A DNA stretch of 39,214 bases from Anaerolineales bacterium. GTDB taxonomy: Bacteria > Chloroflexota > Anaerolineae > Anaerolineales > DRMV01. Under the pieces are notes generated by a model. That model worked only from the letters and a program-made list of their open reading frames with translations, was not told the origin of the DNA and made no database searches. This document shows, one piece after another, positions 8,410 through 16,946 of the stretch. How positions within the stretch are numbered: position 1 is the stretch's first letter; every line of letters starts with the position of its first letter. Location of the stretch: positions 1-39,214 of the forward strand of contig JALSPT010000136.1 of NCBI GenBank assembly GCA_026985785.1, written 5' to 3'. The translations under genes were made by a program, and so were the position numbers.

Positions 8410-8817
8410 TTACTCCTCGCGCGGCAGGTCGTCGGGTTGGAAAGCCGCGGGAAGCAGATCGGCCAGCGTGGTTTCCAAGACCACCCGCCCGGCGCGATCG
8501 GCGACGACCACTTCCAGGTCGAGGCCAAATTCGGCCAGCACCTGGCGGCAGGCGCCACACGGCGCGCCGCCGTTTTCGGTAACCACTGCAATCGCGGCGA
8601 AGGAGCGTTCGCCTTCCGAAACCGCTTTGAACACGGCCACCCGCTCGGCGCACATGCCGGAGGGGAAAGCGGCGTTTTCTACGTTGACGCCGGTGTACAC
8701 TTTACCCGTTCGGGTGAGCAAGGCCGCGCCTACGGAGTAGTGCGAATACGGGGCATACGCATGGGCACGGGCCGCGGTGGCCGCAGCGATCAATCGTTGG
8801 CGTGTTTGGGTATCCAT
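8410..8817 (-). CDS. cdd: Cytidine deaminase
   Basis: Deaminates cytidine and deoxycytidine to uridine forms in pyrimidine salvage. The 135-residue product is the small homotetrameric type. Zinc ligands are Cys56, Cys87 and Cys90, with the proton-shuttling Glu58 in CAERV and the PCGACRQ motif. NVENAAF is the substrate-binding strand and AYAPYSHYSVGAAL the usual N-terminal signature. The open frame extends further upstream, but AGGAAGG lies about 6 nt before the ATG at 8817, and the conserved domain starts there. It lies 35 bp after the CorC-like gene and 5 bp before the phosphoesterase gene. Confidence 0.96.
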   Translation of the reverse strand: MDTQTRQRLIAAATAARAHAYAPYSHYSVGAALLTRTGKVYTGVNVENAAFPSGMCAERVAVFKAVSEGERSFAAIAVVTENGGAPCGACRQVLAEFGLDLEVVVADRAGRVVLETTLADLLPAAFQPDDLPREE

Positions 8818-8852
8818 GAAGCCCTTCCTGAGAAGAACGACCGGGGGCGGCT

Positions 8853-10157
8853 TTACGCCGCCTTTTCTCCGGCGGAGGATGGCGGTTGCTCTGCCTCTGT
8901 CGAGGGTTGCTCGCTTTCGGCGGGCAGGCGGCGGACATGCACCCACAGGATGCGCCGCTGCTCTACTTTGCGGATGGTGAAAAGGAAATCGCCAATGCGG
9001 ACGCTTTCTCCTTCCGCAGGCATGTGGCCGAGGACGCTGAACAACAGGCCGCCGAGGGTGTCCACCTCATCGGTGGAGAGGTCGGTGTGCAGGTTTTCGT
9101 TGAGGTCATCCAGGTCCGCGCGCCCGCTGACAAGGTACTCATTGTCGTTCAGAGCACGAATTTCCGTGACTTCCTTGCCCAGGTCGTACTCATCCTGAAT
9201 CTCGCCGATGATTTCCTCGACGATGTCTTCCAGCGTCACCAACCCCGCGATGCCGCCGTATTCGTCCACCACCAACGCCATGTGCATCCGGCGGCGTTGC
9301 ATCTCGGCCAGCAGTTCGTCCACCTTTTTGGCTTCAGGCACGAAATAGGCCTCGCGCACCAGTTGGCGCAGGGTGCGCTTTTCCTCCAAACCAGCCCGCC
9401 AGATGGGCAACAGGTCTTTGGCGTACACCAGGCCGACGACGTGGTCGATTTTCCCCTCGTAAACCGGCAGGCGGGAAAAGCCGGTCTCGATGAAGATGTC
9501 GGTGGCGGCGTGCAGGGGGGTGTTGATTTCCACGGTCACCATGTCGATGCGGGGCACCATGATCTCGCGCACCAGGGTGTCGCCAAAGCGCACAATGGAG
9601 CGCAGCATGGCGCGCTCTTCCTGCTCCAGGCGGCCTTCTTGCAAATTGGCTTGGAGGATGGCTTGAAAGGTCTCGTCGTTGAGCAGCCAATCGGCTTCAC
9701 CGGGGCTGCTTAACCACCGCTGGAAGGGCGCAGCAAGGCGCACCAGGCGCTCAGCCCACGTCACAGCCCAGCGCACCGCGGCAGGTTTTCCCCGCAGCGC
9801 CGTATCCAGGAGCCACTCCGCCGCGCCCAGGATTACCGCGACGCCCACCAACACGCCGAGAAGGTCGCCCACTGGCAGCGGCCTTTTTCCCCCTACCTGT
9901 TGTAAAGCCAGGTAAAAGGCGCCCGCGGCAACGAAGAAGTGCGCGCCCAGCATCCCCGTCTGCACCAGCAAGCGCAAAGGGTCGCGCTGGCGAAGCAGGG
10001 TGATCAGCCGATGGAAAACTTCCCCATCGGTTTCGCGCAAACGGGTCAGGTCTTTGAGCGAAAGGCGCAATACACAAGCCCGCACGGCAACCAGCCACAA
10101 ATCTATCATTACCAGGCCGGCCACCGCGTACATGACCCATAAACTGTCTTCGTCCAT
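8853..10157 (-). CDS. CNNM/CorC/HlyC-type membrane protein with paired CBS domains
   Basis: Membrane protein of the hemolysin-C/CorC family, associated in characterised relatives with Mg2+ or Co2+ export. The 434-residue product has an N-terminal membrane domain with about three hydrophobic segments (residues 7-27, 65-86, 95-115). Two CBS domains follow (about 200-330; VREIMVPRIDMVTV, SRLPVYEGKIDHVVGLVYAKDLL, DEYGGIAGLVTLEDIVEEIIGEIQDEYD). The CorC_HlyC C-terminal domain comes next (about 345-415; DEVDTLGGLLFSVLGHMP). The tail is Glu/Pro/Ser-rich. GAGGGA precedes the ATG. The gene begins 11 bp after glmU ends. The membrane part is shorter and less typical than canonical DUF21, so transport activity is inferred from family only. 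Confidence 0.9.
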   Translation of the reverse strand: MDEDSLWVMYAVAGLVMIDLWLVAVRACVLRLSLKDLTRLRETDGEVFHRLITLLRQRDPLRLLVQTGMLGAHFFVAAGAFYLALQQVGGKRPLPVGDLLGVLVGVAVILGAAEWLLDTALRGKPAAVRWAVTWAERLVRLAAPFQRWLSSPGEADWLLNDETFQAILQANLQEGRLEQEERAMLRSIVRFGDTLVREIMVPRIDMVTVEINTPLHAATDIFIETGFSRLPVYEGKIDHVVGLVYAKDLLPIWRAGLEEKRTLRQLVREAYFVPEAKKVDELLAEMQRRRMHMALVVDEYGGIAGLVTLEDIVEEIIGEIQDEYDLGKEVTEIRALNDNEYLVSGRADLDDLNENLHTDLSTDEVDTLGGLLFSVLGHMPAEGESVRIGDFLFTIRKVEQRRILWVHVRRLPAESEQPSTEAEQPPSSAGEKAA

Positions 10158-10168
10158 AGTCCCTCAGT

Positions 10169-11533
10169 TCAAGCCGACTGGTGCGGCGGCTTGAGTTTGC
10201 GGATGACCCGCGCAGGCACGCCGACGGCAAGGGTGTAAGGCGGCACGTTTTTGGTCACCACCGCGCCGGCGCCGGTGCGAGCGCCTTCGCCAATCTCCAG
10301 GGGGGCAACCAGCATGGTATCGCTGCCGATGAACGCGCCTTTACCGATTTTGGTGGGGTGCTTGCGCTCGCCGTCGTAGTTGCAGGTGATGGTGCCCGCG
10401 CCGATGTTGACGCTTTCGCCGATGGTGGCATCGCCGATGTAAGAAAAGTGCCCCATCTTGACGCCCGGCCCCAAGTACGAATTTTTGACCTCGCCGAAGT
10501 TGCCCATGTGCACGCCTTCCGCCAGGTGCGCGCCCTTGCGCAGATGGCCGAAGGGGCCGATATCCACATGGTCTTCCAGCACGGCGTATTCTAACACCGA
10601 AGCGAACACCCGGCAGCCATTGCCGATTTGGGTATCCACAATGTAAGCATTGGGGCCGATTTCGCAATCTTCGCCGATTTCGGTGTTGCCGCGCAGGGTG
10701 CAGTCCGGCCACACCACGGTGTCGCGCCCGATGCGCACGGTAGGCTCGATGTAAGTGCGGGCGGGGTCGATGAGGGTGACGCCGTTTTCCATCAGGCGGC
10801 GGTTGATGCGCTGTTGCAGGGCCGCGGCGGCTTCGGCCAGGTGCACACGGGTGTTCACGCCAATGGCCTCGGTGGGGTCTTCCAGTCGCAGCGCCTGCAC
10901 GCTGTGCCCCTCGGCCACGGCCAGCCCCACCAAGTCGGTGAGGTAATACTCACCCTTGGCCGAAAGCGGCACCCGAGGCAACGCCTGCCACAGCCAATCG
11001 GCGTCGAAGCAATACGCACCGACGTTGAGTTCTCGGATGCGCTTCTGCTCGTCGGTGGCGTCGGCCTCTTCCACGATGGCCTGCACTCGCCCGTCAGGGA
11101 AGCGCACCACCCGCCCGAAGCCGCGCGGGTCGTCCACCTCCACGGTGAGCATGGTGATGGGGCCGTCGTGGGCCTGCTGGGCTTCCAGCAAACGGCGCAA
11201 GGTGTCGGCGGTTAGCAGGGGCATGTCGCCGTTGGATACCAGCACCCACCGAATGCCTTCCGGCACGGCGGCACGGGCGGCCTGCACCGCGTGGCCGGTG
11301 CCCAGGGGTGGGTCTTGCAGGGCAAAGGCAGCCTGGTCGGCAAAGGCGGCCTGCACTTGCTCGGCGGCGTGCCCCACCACCACGATGGGGCGGCGGCCTG
11401 TGGCCGTGGCGACAGCCTGGAGCGCATAGGCCAGCATGGGCTGCCCCAGCAGGGGGTGCAGCACTTTGGGTGTTTTGGATTTCATGCGGGTGCCTTTGCC
11501 GGCGGCTAAGAGGATGCCAATGGTGTCGGGCAT
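10169..11533 (-). CDS. glmU: Bifunctional UDP-N-acetylglucosamine pyrophosphorylase / glucosamine-1-phosphate N-acetyltransferase
   Basis: Catalyses the last two steps to UDP-GlcNAc, the sugar nucleotide for peptidoglycan and other envelope polymers. The 454-residue protein has the usual length. The N-terminal nucleotidyltransferase has LLAAGKGTRMKSKTPKVLHP; a middle linker follows; and a left-handed beta-helix runs from about residue 255 (IGRDTVVWPDCTLRG and similar hexapeptides). The acetyltransferase region shows GPFGHLRKGAHL, GNFGEVKNS and CNYDG. CAGGAG lies about 8 nt before the ATG. Directly upstream are four units of the 8-bp tandem repeat and then the CDF transporter gene. Confidence 0.97.
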   Translation of the reverse strand: MPDTIGILLAAGKGTRMKSKTPKVLHPLLGQPMLAYALQAVATATGRRPIVVVGHAAEQVQAAFADQAAFALQDPPLGTGHAVQAARAAVPEGIRWVLVSNGDMPLLTADTLRRLLEAQQAHDGPITMLTVEVDDPRGFGRVVRFPDGRVQAIVEEADATDEQKRIRELNVGAYCFDADWLWQALPRVPLSAKGEYYLTDLVGLAVAEGHSVQALRLEDPTEAIGVNTRVHLAEAAAALQQRINRRLMENGVTLIDPARTYIEPTVRIGRDTVVWPDCTLRGNTEIGEDCEIGPNAYIVDTQIGNGCRVFASVLEYAVLEDHVDIGPFGHLRKGAHLAEGVHMGNFGEVKNSYLGPGVKMGHFSYIGDATIGESVNIGAGTITCNYDGERKHPTKIGKGAFIGSDTMLVAPLEIGEGARTGAGAVVTKNVPPYTLAVGVPARVIRKLKPPHQSA

Positions 11534-11549
11534 AGAGAAACTCCTGGGT

Positions 11550-11581
11550 AGTCAGGTAGTCGGATAGTCGTTTAGTCGGGT
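11550..11581. repeat. Short 8-bp tandem repeat, four units, before glmU
   Basis: AGTCAGGT, AGTCGGAT, AGTCGTTT and AGTCGGGT follow each other at exact 8-bp spacing. One unit is identical to the 5629-5724 array, and the AGTC core is kept in all four. The array spans the TAA stop of the CDF gene (11572-11574) and ends 16 bp before the glmU start, so it partly overlaps coding sequence. Confidence 0.85.
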
Positions 11582-12957
11582 TCGACCTGGACGATGGCGC
11601 GCGAGAGGGCAGGAAAGGCATCCAACAGGGCGCGTTGCAAGGCGTCGGCCTGGGCGTGGGCGCGTGAGAGGGGCCAGTCGGCGGGGAGCGTACAGCGGAC
11701 GGCGGCGGTGAGGTGCCCTCCACTGCGCCGCAGTTCGACCGCCAGCACTTGGCCGTCGCGGCAATGCTGGGCTACAAAGGCCCGGATTGCTTCCTCCAGC
11801 GAAGTATCGCCCGCTTCGCTGGGAAGCACTTGCTCCGGCAGGGGTTCCAGATGCACGACGACCTCCTGCAAAGCGGGGATGTCGGCGCGAGCGCGGGCGA
11901 TGAATTGTTGGGCTGCGGCGTGGGCTTCGCCCAAGGTGGGCTGGCCGGGGAACTCAAGGTGCATTTCAGCGGTGTAGCCGCCGGTGGGCAGGGCGTGGAT
12001 GTGGATTTCGTGGATACCCAGCCCCAGCCCATCGGCCAAACGGCGCAGGCGGGTGGTCAGTTCAGCCCACGGCGAGAGGGGCTGGTCGGGGCGGGCAGGT
12101 TCCACATGCGCCATCGCTTCGACCACCCCCGGCACTTGTTCGCGAATCCGGGTTTCCACCTCGTCGGCCAGGGCGTGCGCCTGGGTTGTGCCCATCCCGG
12201 CAGGCACGCGAATGTGCAGATCGACAAAGGCAGCCCCGGGTTTCCCGCGCGAGCGGATGTGGTGAGCGTCGACCACGCCGGGGACGCTCAAAGCCACCCG
12301 CGCGACCTGCTCGGCGTCCACCACCGAAGCATCGGTGAGGTATTGGGCGGCCTGTTTGAGCACTTCCCAGGCGGCGTGGACGATGAGGGCTGCCACGCCC
12401 AACGCCGCCAGCGGGTCGAGCCAGGCGTAGCCCAACCGCACGCCGATCAGGGAAATCACCACCGAGAGCGTCACCCACAGGTCGCTGCGAATGTGGGCGG
12501 CATCGGCCAGCAGCAGTTCGGAATTCCAGCGCCGCCCCTGACGGGTTTCCCACTGCACGACGAGCAGCGCCACTACAAAAGCCACCCCCATCAAATAGAG
12601 CGCCAGCGGCTCGACACCCGTTGCTCCTTCTCGCCAGTGTACGATGGCCTGATGAGCAATTTCGCCTGCTGCCAGCAGCATCAACACCCCGATGAACAGC
12701 GCGCCCAACGTTTCGAACCGCTGGTAGCCGTAGGGATGGCTGGCATCGGCCTTGCGGGCGGCAAAGCGCAGCATGAGCAGGCTGAGGAGGTTAGAAGCCG
12801 CATCCACCAGCGAGTGAAAGCCATCGGCCACCACGGAGAGCGCCCCGGCGCTGAGGCCGACGGCCAGTTTGAGCAGGCTGATGCCGATGTTGAAGGCCAG
12901 CACGCCCCACAGGGTGCGCTGGACGGCGGCGTAACGGTTGCTCTGGGTGCGGCTCAT
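11572..12957 (-). CDS. Cation diffusion facilitator (zinc-type) with three tandem C-terminal dimerisation-like domains
   Basis: Exports a divalent metal, probably Zn2+, from the cytoplasm by proton antiport. The 461-residue protein has about six membrane helices in residues 15-205. Site A residues are His48 and Asp52 (ADGFHSLVD) and His155 and Asp159 (ADAAHIRSD), the His-Asp/His-Asp set linked to Zn2+/Cd2+. Standard members end after one roughly 80-residue cytoplasmic domain. Here three similar units follow (about 208-292, 295-373, 385-461), each ending in a V-x-V/H-x-EP strand after an AHA-containing helix. The frame is open upstream to 13278, but that part is the shadow of the PBP tail. The ATG at 12957 overlaps the PBP stop by 4 bp and has no Shine-Dalgarno, so it depends on coupling. 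Confidence 0.92.
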   Translation of the reverse strand: MSRTQSNRYAAVQRTLWGVLAFNIGISLLKLAVGLSAGALSVVADGFHSLVDAASNLLSLLMLRFAARKADASHPYGYQRFETLGALFIGVLMLLAAGEIAHQAIVHWREGATGVEPLALYLMGVAFVVALLVVQWETRQGRRWNSELLLADAAHIRSDLWVTLSVVISLIGVRLGYAWLDPLAALGVAALIVHAAWEVLKQAAQYLTDASVVDAEQVARVALSVPGVVDAHHIRSRGKPGAAFVDLHIRVPAGMGTTQAHALADEVETRIREQVPGVVEAMAHVEPARPDQPLSPWAELTTRLRRLADGLGLGIHEIHIHALPTGGYTAEMHLEFPGQPTLGEAHAAAQQFIARARADIPALQEVVVHLEPLPEQVLPSEAGDTSLEEAIRAFVAQHCRDGQVLAVELRRSGGHLTAAVRCTLPADWPLSRAHAQADALQRALLDAFPALSRAIVQVEPD

Positions 12958-15900
12958 GGGGTGGGGGTGGGGGTGGGGGTGAGCGTGGGAGGCGCGGTGG
13001 GCGATGGGGTAGGCGTGAGGCTCGGCATGGGCGTGAGGGTGGCGGTAGGCGTCGCCGTGGCCGTGGATGTAGGCGTCGGTGTGGAAGTCGGGGTAGCCGT
13101 GGGCGTGGGCGTCGGTGTGGAAGTCGAGGTAGCCGTGGGCGTGGGCGTCGCTGTGGGGGTGGGCGTCGGCAGGCTCAGATGGACGCGAATCTGGCGGATG
13201 GCGTAGTTTAGGTCGCCCTGGGTGCTGTGCATGTACATGCGCAGGATGACATCGCCCGGCATATGCTCCCAATCCCACATGTCAGGAATGTTCCAGGTGG
13301 CCACTTTGTCGGCTTTGGGCACGGGCTGGTCGCTGAAATAAATGCGGTGCCAGTGCTTTTCGTCGGGCGTGCGGGCTTCGATGCGGAAATCCTTGAAATA
13401 CTTGGTGGCGTCGGCCTGGACGACCATGTCCACTTCGGGCTCCGTGATCGTGCTGCCGTCGTGGGGGAAGACGAAGGCCAGCAGAGGGCGAGGGTCGGAG
13501 GCGGTGCATTGACGGTCGGGGGTGAAAATGACCGGGTTTTTGAAGCCCATCTTGTCGGCCCAGGCGCGCCCGGCTTTGCTGTGGCGCAACCACTTGCGCG
13601 CCCAAGGGTCGCTGACGTTGAGCGTGAGCCATTCGGTGGCGAACAGCCCTTTGGGATTGCAGGCTTTGGACTGGCCAAGTTGCGTCCAGGTGTCGATATG
13701 GGCGGGCTTCCAGAGATCGTCGGAAGGCGGCAACGGCGGTTGGTCGTAAGCGAAGATCTCGGTGCGCTGTTTGGGGCACCATTGGGAGGGCAAAGTGCCG
13801 GAAACCGCGCAGATGGTGTATTCCACGATGCCCGGCGGGCGCACGAAGGGGGTGGGGTGGCTGTGGGTGAGGTAGTGTTCGGCGTATTGCATGAAGGACG
13901 ACCAGATGGGGGCCGCACCGGTCAGGCCGGTGCTGTTGATCATCGGGCTGTTGTCGGCGTTGCCCACCCACACGCCCACCGCGATGTCGGGGGTGTAGCC
14001 CATCGTCCAGTTGTCACGGAAATCGTTGGTGGTGCCGGTCTTGGCCGCCGCGGGGAAGGGCAGGTGCAACGGCGAGTTGAGGCCGAATTCCCAGGCGCGC
14101 GCCTGGTTGTCGGAAAGGATGGAAGTGATGAGGTACGCGTGCTCAGGCCGCACCACTTGCACCCCCGCGGGCGGGGTGTATTCGTACACCGTCTTGCCGC
14201 GGTAATCCACGATGCGGGTGATGGCCACCGGCGGGACGCGCTTGCCGCCGTTGGCCAACACGGCATAGGCCGCGGTGTGCTCCAGCAGGGTGACCTCGCC
14301 GCCGCCTAAGGTGAGCGAAAGGCCGTAGTCCTTGCGGGTCAGGGTGGTGATGCCCAGCCGTTCGGCCATGCCGACCAGCCCGTCTTTCTGTGGGGTTTTG
14401 GGGTCGTCGTAGATGCCGACGAATTGCAAAGCCTTGACGGCGGGGATGTTGAACGAATTGGCCAGCGCGGTGCGGACGGTGACCGGCCCGTGGAAGAGGT
14501 GGTCGTAGTTCACCGGTTTGTAGGGCGGGCGGGGGTCGTTGGGGTTGCCGGAGGGCGGGAATTCGCTCGGCACGTCCCAAATCAGGGTGGCGGGCGTCCA
14601 GCCTTTTTCGAAGGCCGCGAGGTAAGTGTAGGGCTTGATGGACGAACCGGGTTGCCGCGGTGCTATGGCCATGTTGACCTGCCCGTGGATGGCTTCGTCG
14701 TAGAAATCTGCCGAGCCCACCATCGCCAAGATCTCGCCCGTGGTGGGGCGGATGGCCACCAGCGCGCCGTCGGTGACATGCTTCGCCGCCAGCGCCTTCA
14801 CCTGTTGGCCGACGATTTCCTGCGCTTTGGTCTGCAAGGTGGGGTCGAGGGTGGTGTAAACCGTAAAGCCGGAGCGGTAGATGGTCTGCGGGTCGTAGCG
14901 CTTTTCCAGCAGGGAGCGGATGTAGTTCACCCAATGGGGAAAACGTATTGGCACGCGCGGCGGCGGGAACTTGTAGTTTTCCATCTCGTCCCACGCGTGC
15001 ACGATGTCGTCTTGCCCCACGCAGATGGGATGGATGCTGTTGCTCACGGTGATGCAGCCCTGCTCCTGGCTGGTCTGGTACATCAGCGCCAACACCTGCT
15101 TGTAGCGCCGCATGGCGGCGGCGCGGTTGGTGTAGGGGTCGTACACCGCGGGCGCCTGCGGCAGGCCGGCCAGAAAAGCGGCTTGGGGGAGAGTCAGCTT
15201 GTCGGCGGTGGTGTGGAAGTAAGTTTCCGCCGCGGCTTCGACACCGTAGGCCAGGTTGCCGTAATACACCTCGTTGAGATACAGTTCCAGGATTTCGTCT
15301 TTGGAATAGCGGCGGGTGATTTCCATCGCCAAGATGGCTTCCCGCAGTTTGCGGCTGTAGGTGCGTTGTGCCCGTTCCTGTGGGGAAAGCAGCAGCGCGC
15401 GAGCGAGTTGCTGGGTGATGGTCGAAGCGCCGGAGACCACCTCGCCGGTGGTGTAATTTTGCCAGAAGGCGCGTGCAATGGCCCAGAAATCGACGCCGGG
15501 GTGTTCGTAGAAGTGCTTGTCTTCGGTGGCCAAGGTGGCCGCGACCATGTAGGGCGAGATTTTGCTCAGCGGGACGTACGTGCGCCGCCCGGCGTGGGGG
15601 TCGAGGATTTCGTAGAGCACGTTGCCGTTGCGGTCGAGGATGCGAGTGGTTTCGAAATGAGCGGCGCGGTTCTTCAAGTCGTCCACGTTGGGCAGTGTGG
15701 CGGCGATGCGGTAGTATTTGTACACCCCAAAGCCAGCGAGGGCGCTGGCGACCAAGATCAGCAGGACAGCGATTACCAGGACAAAGCGCCACGCACAGCC
15801 GAGGGAACGGCGCCAGAAAGGCATTCCTGGCGGCGCGGGCGGGGGAGCGCTGTCGCGAGGCGGGGTGGGAGGGATTGGAGGGCGCGGCGTGGTGCCCGAG

Positions 15901-16403
15901 CGCTGCAGGGGGCGGCTGGTATGCCCGCGCGGCAGCGGTAGGCCGTATTCATCCAGCGGGATGAAAAACGACTCGTCCTCAGGTGTTGAAGGCGCGCTTG
16001 CTTCCGCCGTCGTCGGGGAAGAGGAAGGCGTCTCCTCAGCGGAAGGCTGCAGGGGCTGAGCGGCAGTCTGTTCCTCGTCGCCGAGGGAAAGCGCCTCAGG
16101 CGCGGTGGCCTCAACGGAAGGCAGGGGTAAGGACGGCGGCGAGGCTTCCGCCGGTTGCGTTGGCGCGCTGGGCGGGGCGCTCTCAGCCTCCTCGTCGGCT
16201 GCGAATGCCGTCTCTTCGGGAGGGGACGACGCTTGCGGCGCAGCAGGCGCGTCTTCTTCCGCGCTTGAGGCGCGCGTCTCATCCAACCACGAGGCAGGCG
16301 GCAATGCCTCGGGTGGCAAAGGCTGGCTTTCACCAGAGGGGAAAGCGTTGGCCTCGGGTTCCCCCTCGGCCTGGGGCTGACGCTCTTTGTCGGTCAAAGA
16401 CAT
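12954..16403 (-). CDS. Class A penicillin-binding protein (PBP1A-like) with long disordered N- and C-terminal tails
   Basis: Polymerises and crosslinks peptidoglycan outside the membrane. The 1149-residue protein is well above the usual 650-850. Residues 1-200 are an acidic, Pro/Ala/Ser/Glu-rich cytoplasmic tail, and the membrane anchor is about 205-230. The GT51 glycosyltransferase follows (about 275-440), with catalytic Glu near 293 in ATEDKHFYEHPG and STITQQLARALLL. The transpeptidase has SSIK near 586, SFN in LANSFNIPAVK and KTGTTNDF near 788. After it come a Cys-containing segment, a beta-rich module (about 950-1070) and a Pro/Thr repeat tail to the stop. ATG 16403 touches GGAG; the TTG two codons later has better spacing and could be the real start. 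It lies 10 bp downstream of the MaoC gene. Confidence 0.95.
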   Translation of the reverse strand: MSLTDKERQPQAEGEPEANAFPSGESQPLPPEALPPASWLDETRASSAEEDAPAAPQASSPPEETAFAADEEAESAPPSAPTQPAEASPPSLPLPSVEATAPEALSLGDEEQTAAQPLQPSAEETPSSSPTTAEASAPSTPEDESFFIPLDEYGLPLPRGHTSRPLQRSGTTPRPPIPPTPPRDSAPPPAPPGMPFWRRSLGCAWRFVLVIAVLLILVASALAGFGVYKYYRIAATLPNVDDLKNRAAHFETTRILDRNGNVLYEILDPHAGRRTYVPLSKISPYMVAATLATEDKHFYEHPGVDFWAIARAFWQNYTTGEVVSGASTITQQLARALLLSPQERAQRTYSRKLREAILAMEITRRYSKDEILELYLNEVYYGNLAYGVEAAAETYFHTTADKLTLPQAAFLAGLPQAPAVYDPYTNRAAAMRRYKQVLALMYQTSQEQGCITVSNSIHPICVGQDDIVHAWDEMENYKFPPPRVPIRFPHWVNYIRSLLEKRYDPQTIYRSGFTVYTTLDPTLQTKAQEIVGQQVKALAAKHVTDGALVAIRPTTGEILAMVGSADFYDEAIHGQVNMAIAPRQPGSSIKPYTYLAAFEKGWTPATLIWDVPSEFPPSGNPNDPRPPYKPVNYDHLFHGPVTVRTALANSFNIPAVKALQFVGIYDDPKTPQKDGLVGMAERLGITTLTRKDYGLSLTLGGGEVTLLEHTAAYAVLANGGKRVPPVAITRIVDYRGKTVYEYTPPAGVQVVRPEHAYLITSILSDNQARAWEFGLNSPLHLPFPAAAKTGTTNDFRDNWTMGYTPDIAVGVWVGNADNSPMINSTGLTGAAPIWSSFMQYAEHYLTHSHPTPFVRPPGIVEYTICAVSGTLPSQWCPKQRTEIFAYDQPPLPPSDDLWKPAHIDTWTQLGQSKACNPKGLFATEWLTLNVSDPWARKWLRHSKAGRAWADKMGFKNPVIFTPDRQCTASDPRPLLAFVFPHDGSTITEPEVDMVVQADATKYFKDFRIEARTPDEKHWHRIYFSDQPVPKADKVATWNIPDMWDWEHMPGDVILRMYMHSTQGDLNYAIRQIRVHLSLPTPTPTATPTPTATSTSTPTPTPTATPTSTPTPTSTATATPTATLTPMPSLTPTPSPTAPPTLTPTPTPTP
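12958..13172. repeat. Low-complexity G-rich tract encoding the Pro/Thr tail of the PBP; four-run G-quadruplex motif at 12958-12979
   Basis: The + strand is an almost uninterrupted GTGGGN/GGCGTN sequence. It encodes (minus strand) the TPTPTATPTP-type tail of the PBP. At 12958-12979 it reads four runs of 4, 5, 5 and 5 G separated by single T, an ideal parallel G-quadruplex motif on the template strand. It abuts the start codon of the CDF gene at 12955-12957. Confidence 0.85.
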
Positions 16404-16413
16404 CTCCTGTGCG

Positions 16414-16878
16414 CTACGCGGGGCGGCTGGCCATGATGACGGCCCACACCCCGCGCATCACGGTTTCGTCGCGCTGGTTGCGGACGCTGACTTTGATGTC
16501 CACCACACCACCACCCAGGCGGGGCGCGGGCTTCAGCCCCGTCACCTCCAACACGACGTGGACGGTGTCACCAATGAAGACCGGACGGGCGAATTTCCAT
16601 TCACGGATTTCGCGAAAGGCGATGGTGGTGCCTTCCAGAATGCCCGTTTGCGCAGCCAGACCGCTGGCCACGGCAGTGACCAACAGGCCGTGAGCAATGC
16701 GTTGGCCAAAAGGCGTGTTTTTGGCAAATTCGGCGTCGGTGTGCAACTGGTTGAAATCGCCAGAAAGGCCAGCAAAAGCCACAATGTCGGCTTCGGTGAT
16801 CGTACGCCCGGCGGTGACGATGCGCTGGCCGAGTGCGAAGTCTTCGAAATACATGCCGCGCGGCTGATAATTCGTCAT
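16414..16878 (-). CDS. MaoC-like hot-dog dehydratase
   Basis: Probable (R)-specific enoyl-CoA hydratase or related acyl-thioester dehydratase, 154 residues, cytoplasmic. The catalytic signature is FAGLSGDFNQLHTD, with the Asp and His of the MaoC hydratase-2 motif. It is followed by the overhang residues in FGQRIAHGLLV, and FEDFALGQRI at the N terminus is typical. GGAAGG lies about 6 nt before the ATG at 16878; an in-frame ATG at 16920 has no site. It heads the minus-strand block, and the PBP starts 10 bp after its stop. The acyl substrate cannot be told from sequence: fatty-acid, polyhydroxyalkanoate and mesaconyl-type relatives share this motif. Confidence 0.9.
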   Translation of the reverse strand: MTNYQPRGMYFEDFALGQRIVTAGRTITEADIVAFAGLSGDFNQLHTDAEFAKNTPFGQRIAHGLLVTAVASGLAAQTGILEGTTIAFREIREWKFARPVFIGDTVHVVLEVTGLKPAPRLGGGVVDIKVSVRNQRDETVMRGVWAVIMASRPA

Positions 16879-16946
16879 CTCATCCTTCCTCGGGAAATTT
16901 CGAAGTGGCGTAGGGTGCAAGCAAATGCCGTAGAAGCACTTTTCGG

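Noticed and set aside
11713..13206. 497-codon open frame on the + strand
   Set aside because: Antisense to the CDF and PBP tail; its VGVGVGV end is just the complement of the Pro/Thr codons.
12958..13278. His/Ala-rich N-terminal extension of the CDF protein that could look like a metal-binding loop
   Set aside because: His-rich N termini exist in zinc transporters, but this stretch is the frame-shifted reading of the PBP Pro/Thr tail, and conserved CDF sequence starts at the ATG at 12957 that overlaps the PBP stop.
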